Positions 4,866-5,576 of a DNA stretch of 5,576 nucleotides are shown piece by piece. The DNA comes from CBHWET01 sp966112985. Lineage in GTDB: Bacteria; Verrucomicrobiota; Verrucomicrobiia; Limisphaerales; JACDHS01. Positions within the stretch are counted from its first letter, which is position 1. Each line of letters starts with the position of its first letter. The notes under the pieces were generated by a model. That model was not told the origin of the DNA. It made no database searches and saw nothing but the letters and a program-made list of their open reading frames with translations. A program made the position numbers and the translations under genes. The stretch is from NCBI GenBank assembly GCA_966112985.1, contig CBHWET010000340.1, forward strand, positions 1 to 5,576, given 5' to 3'.

Positions 4866-5495
4866 TTAATGCTGAATAAAATAGCTCAGGTTCTCGAGCT
4901 CGATCGCGAGGTTTACGTTGTTCACCATAACGTCTTCGGGAACGTGGAGAACAATCGGAGCAAAATTCAGAATACCGGTGATGCCGAGGCTGACGAGAGT
5001 GTTCGCAACTTCCTGGGCGGCTGCGACGGGCAAGGAGAGAATGGCCATCTTAACGCCGTTGCGTTTGATGATTTCCCCCAGCTTTTCCATTTCGTAGAGC
5101 GGTTGTTTAATCGGTTTGCTGCGTTCGCTCGTGTCCTGATCGAAGGCAGCGATGATTTCAAAACCTTCCTGTTCGAAACCGCGATAGGAGAGAAGCGCGA
5201 GACCAAGATTACCGACGCCAATCAGGATGACCGGCTGGAAACTGTTTGTGCCGAGCAGATCCGAGATCATTTTGCTCAACTGTTCGACATCATAGCCGAG
5301 GCCGCGGGTGCCGAATTGTCCGAAGTAAGTCAGGTCTTTGCGGAGTTGAGTGGATTTTACGCCGGCTGCTTTCGACAAGGCTTCACTGGAGACGGTGCGA
5401 ATCCCGTTGTTGTTCAGTCGCTGAAGACAACGCAGATATACGGAAAGCCGATAGATGGCTTTGCGCGGAATTTCTGGGCGGGACAGCTTTTTCAA
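4866..5495 (-). CDS. rex: Redox-sensing transcriptional repressor Rex
   Basis: A 209-aa protein, normal for Rex. It is a homodimeric DNA-binding repressor that senses the NADH/NAD+ ratio; high NADH releases it from operators of fermentation and respiration genes. Residues about 8-80 form the winged helix, starting IPRKAIYRLSVYL, with QLRKDL (50-55) in the recognition helix and the wing FGTRGLGY (61-68). Residues about 86-195 form the Rossmann domain, with the dinucleotide loop G93-V-G-N-L-G98 and D119 (AAFD) at the end of strand 2, placed to contact the adenosine ribose. The signature LNFAP (176-180) and a domain-swapped C-terminal helix with LENLSYF (200-206) complete the fold. The start is TTG at 5493-5495. 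An in-frame TAG lies 15 codons upstream with no ATG or GTG between, and the first internal Met is residue 76, so TTG is the only sensible start. No Shine-Dalgarno is visible. No missing key residue is seen. Confidence 0.97.
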   Translation of the reverse strand: MKKLSRPEIPRKAIYRLSVYLRCLQRLNNNGIRTVSSEALSKAAGVKSTQLRKDLTYFGQFGTRGLGYDVEQLSKMISDLLGTNSFQPVILIGVGNLGLALLSYRGFEQEGFEIIAAFDQDTSERSKPIKQPLYEMEKLGEIIKRNGVKMAILSLPVAAAQEVANTLVSLGITGILNFAPIVLHVPEDVMVNNVNLAIELENLSYFIQH

Positions 5496-5576
5496 GCGCG
5501 ACCAGTGTAGAAAGAAAGCCGCGGCGGAGCAAGTTTGCTAATCGACGAAAATAAATTCATTCGAGAGCAGCAAAGC

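Noticed and set aside
4869..5510. 213-codon plus-strand open frame
   Set aside because: It is an antisense shadow of rex, which has all family motifs on the minus strand.
5496..5576. Rex self-operator upstream of rex
   Set aside because: No TTGTGA-type inverted repeat is visible in the 81 bases available. The true operator could lie beyond the window.

Overview
The window is bacterial and reads like a member of the Verrucomicrobiota, perhaps the Pedosphaera/Limisphaerales side. This is inferred, not searched. It rests on the style of the intergenic DNA (many GC-rich palindromic repeats such as the CCCACGGC/GCCGTGGG, CCCAACGT/ACGTTGGG and GGTGGGGCGAGACTC types), on the weak or absent Shine-Dalgarno sequences, and on the style of the hypothetical proteins. 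Only one gene is identifiable by function: rex, the NADH-sensing redox repressor, at the right end.

Left third (1-2196) is almost gene-free. A minus-strand hypothetical gene runs off the left edge (1-236), preceded by a possible 27-codon ORF that overlaps it by ATGA. The rest is repeat DNA: two small hairpins (424-479), a TTCAAAC heptamer repeat (547-579), a strong hairpin (738-768), a roughly 200-bp compound palindromic element (1041-1238), a diverged tandem array with a near-constant 41-bp period (1286-1695, the most striking feature of the window), a double hairpin (1796-1850) and a 34-bp inverted repeat pair (1872-2031).

Middle (2197-3998) holds four plus-strand genes with gaps of 27, 3 and 47 bases, probably one operon. 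They encode a zinc-ribbon membrane protein, an anchored or secreted beta-rich small protein, a four-helix membrane protein and a single-pass protein with a conserved-looking extracytoplasmic domain. None has a function I can name. A perfect 10-bp stem at 4022-4045 probably terminates this operon and also the convergent gene that follows.

Right (4054-5576) holds a minus-strand gene for a small secreted protein with a Pro/Val-rich middle and a Tyr/His/Arg/Gly-rich tail (4094-4453). Next comes a repeat-filled gap (4454-4865) with a three-hairpin element and a near-perfect 27-bp-arm inverted repeat. Last is rex (4866-5495, minus), which uses a TTG start. No Rex-operator-like site (TTGTGA-type inverted repeat) was found by eye, so nothing links the other genes to Rex control.
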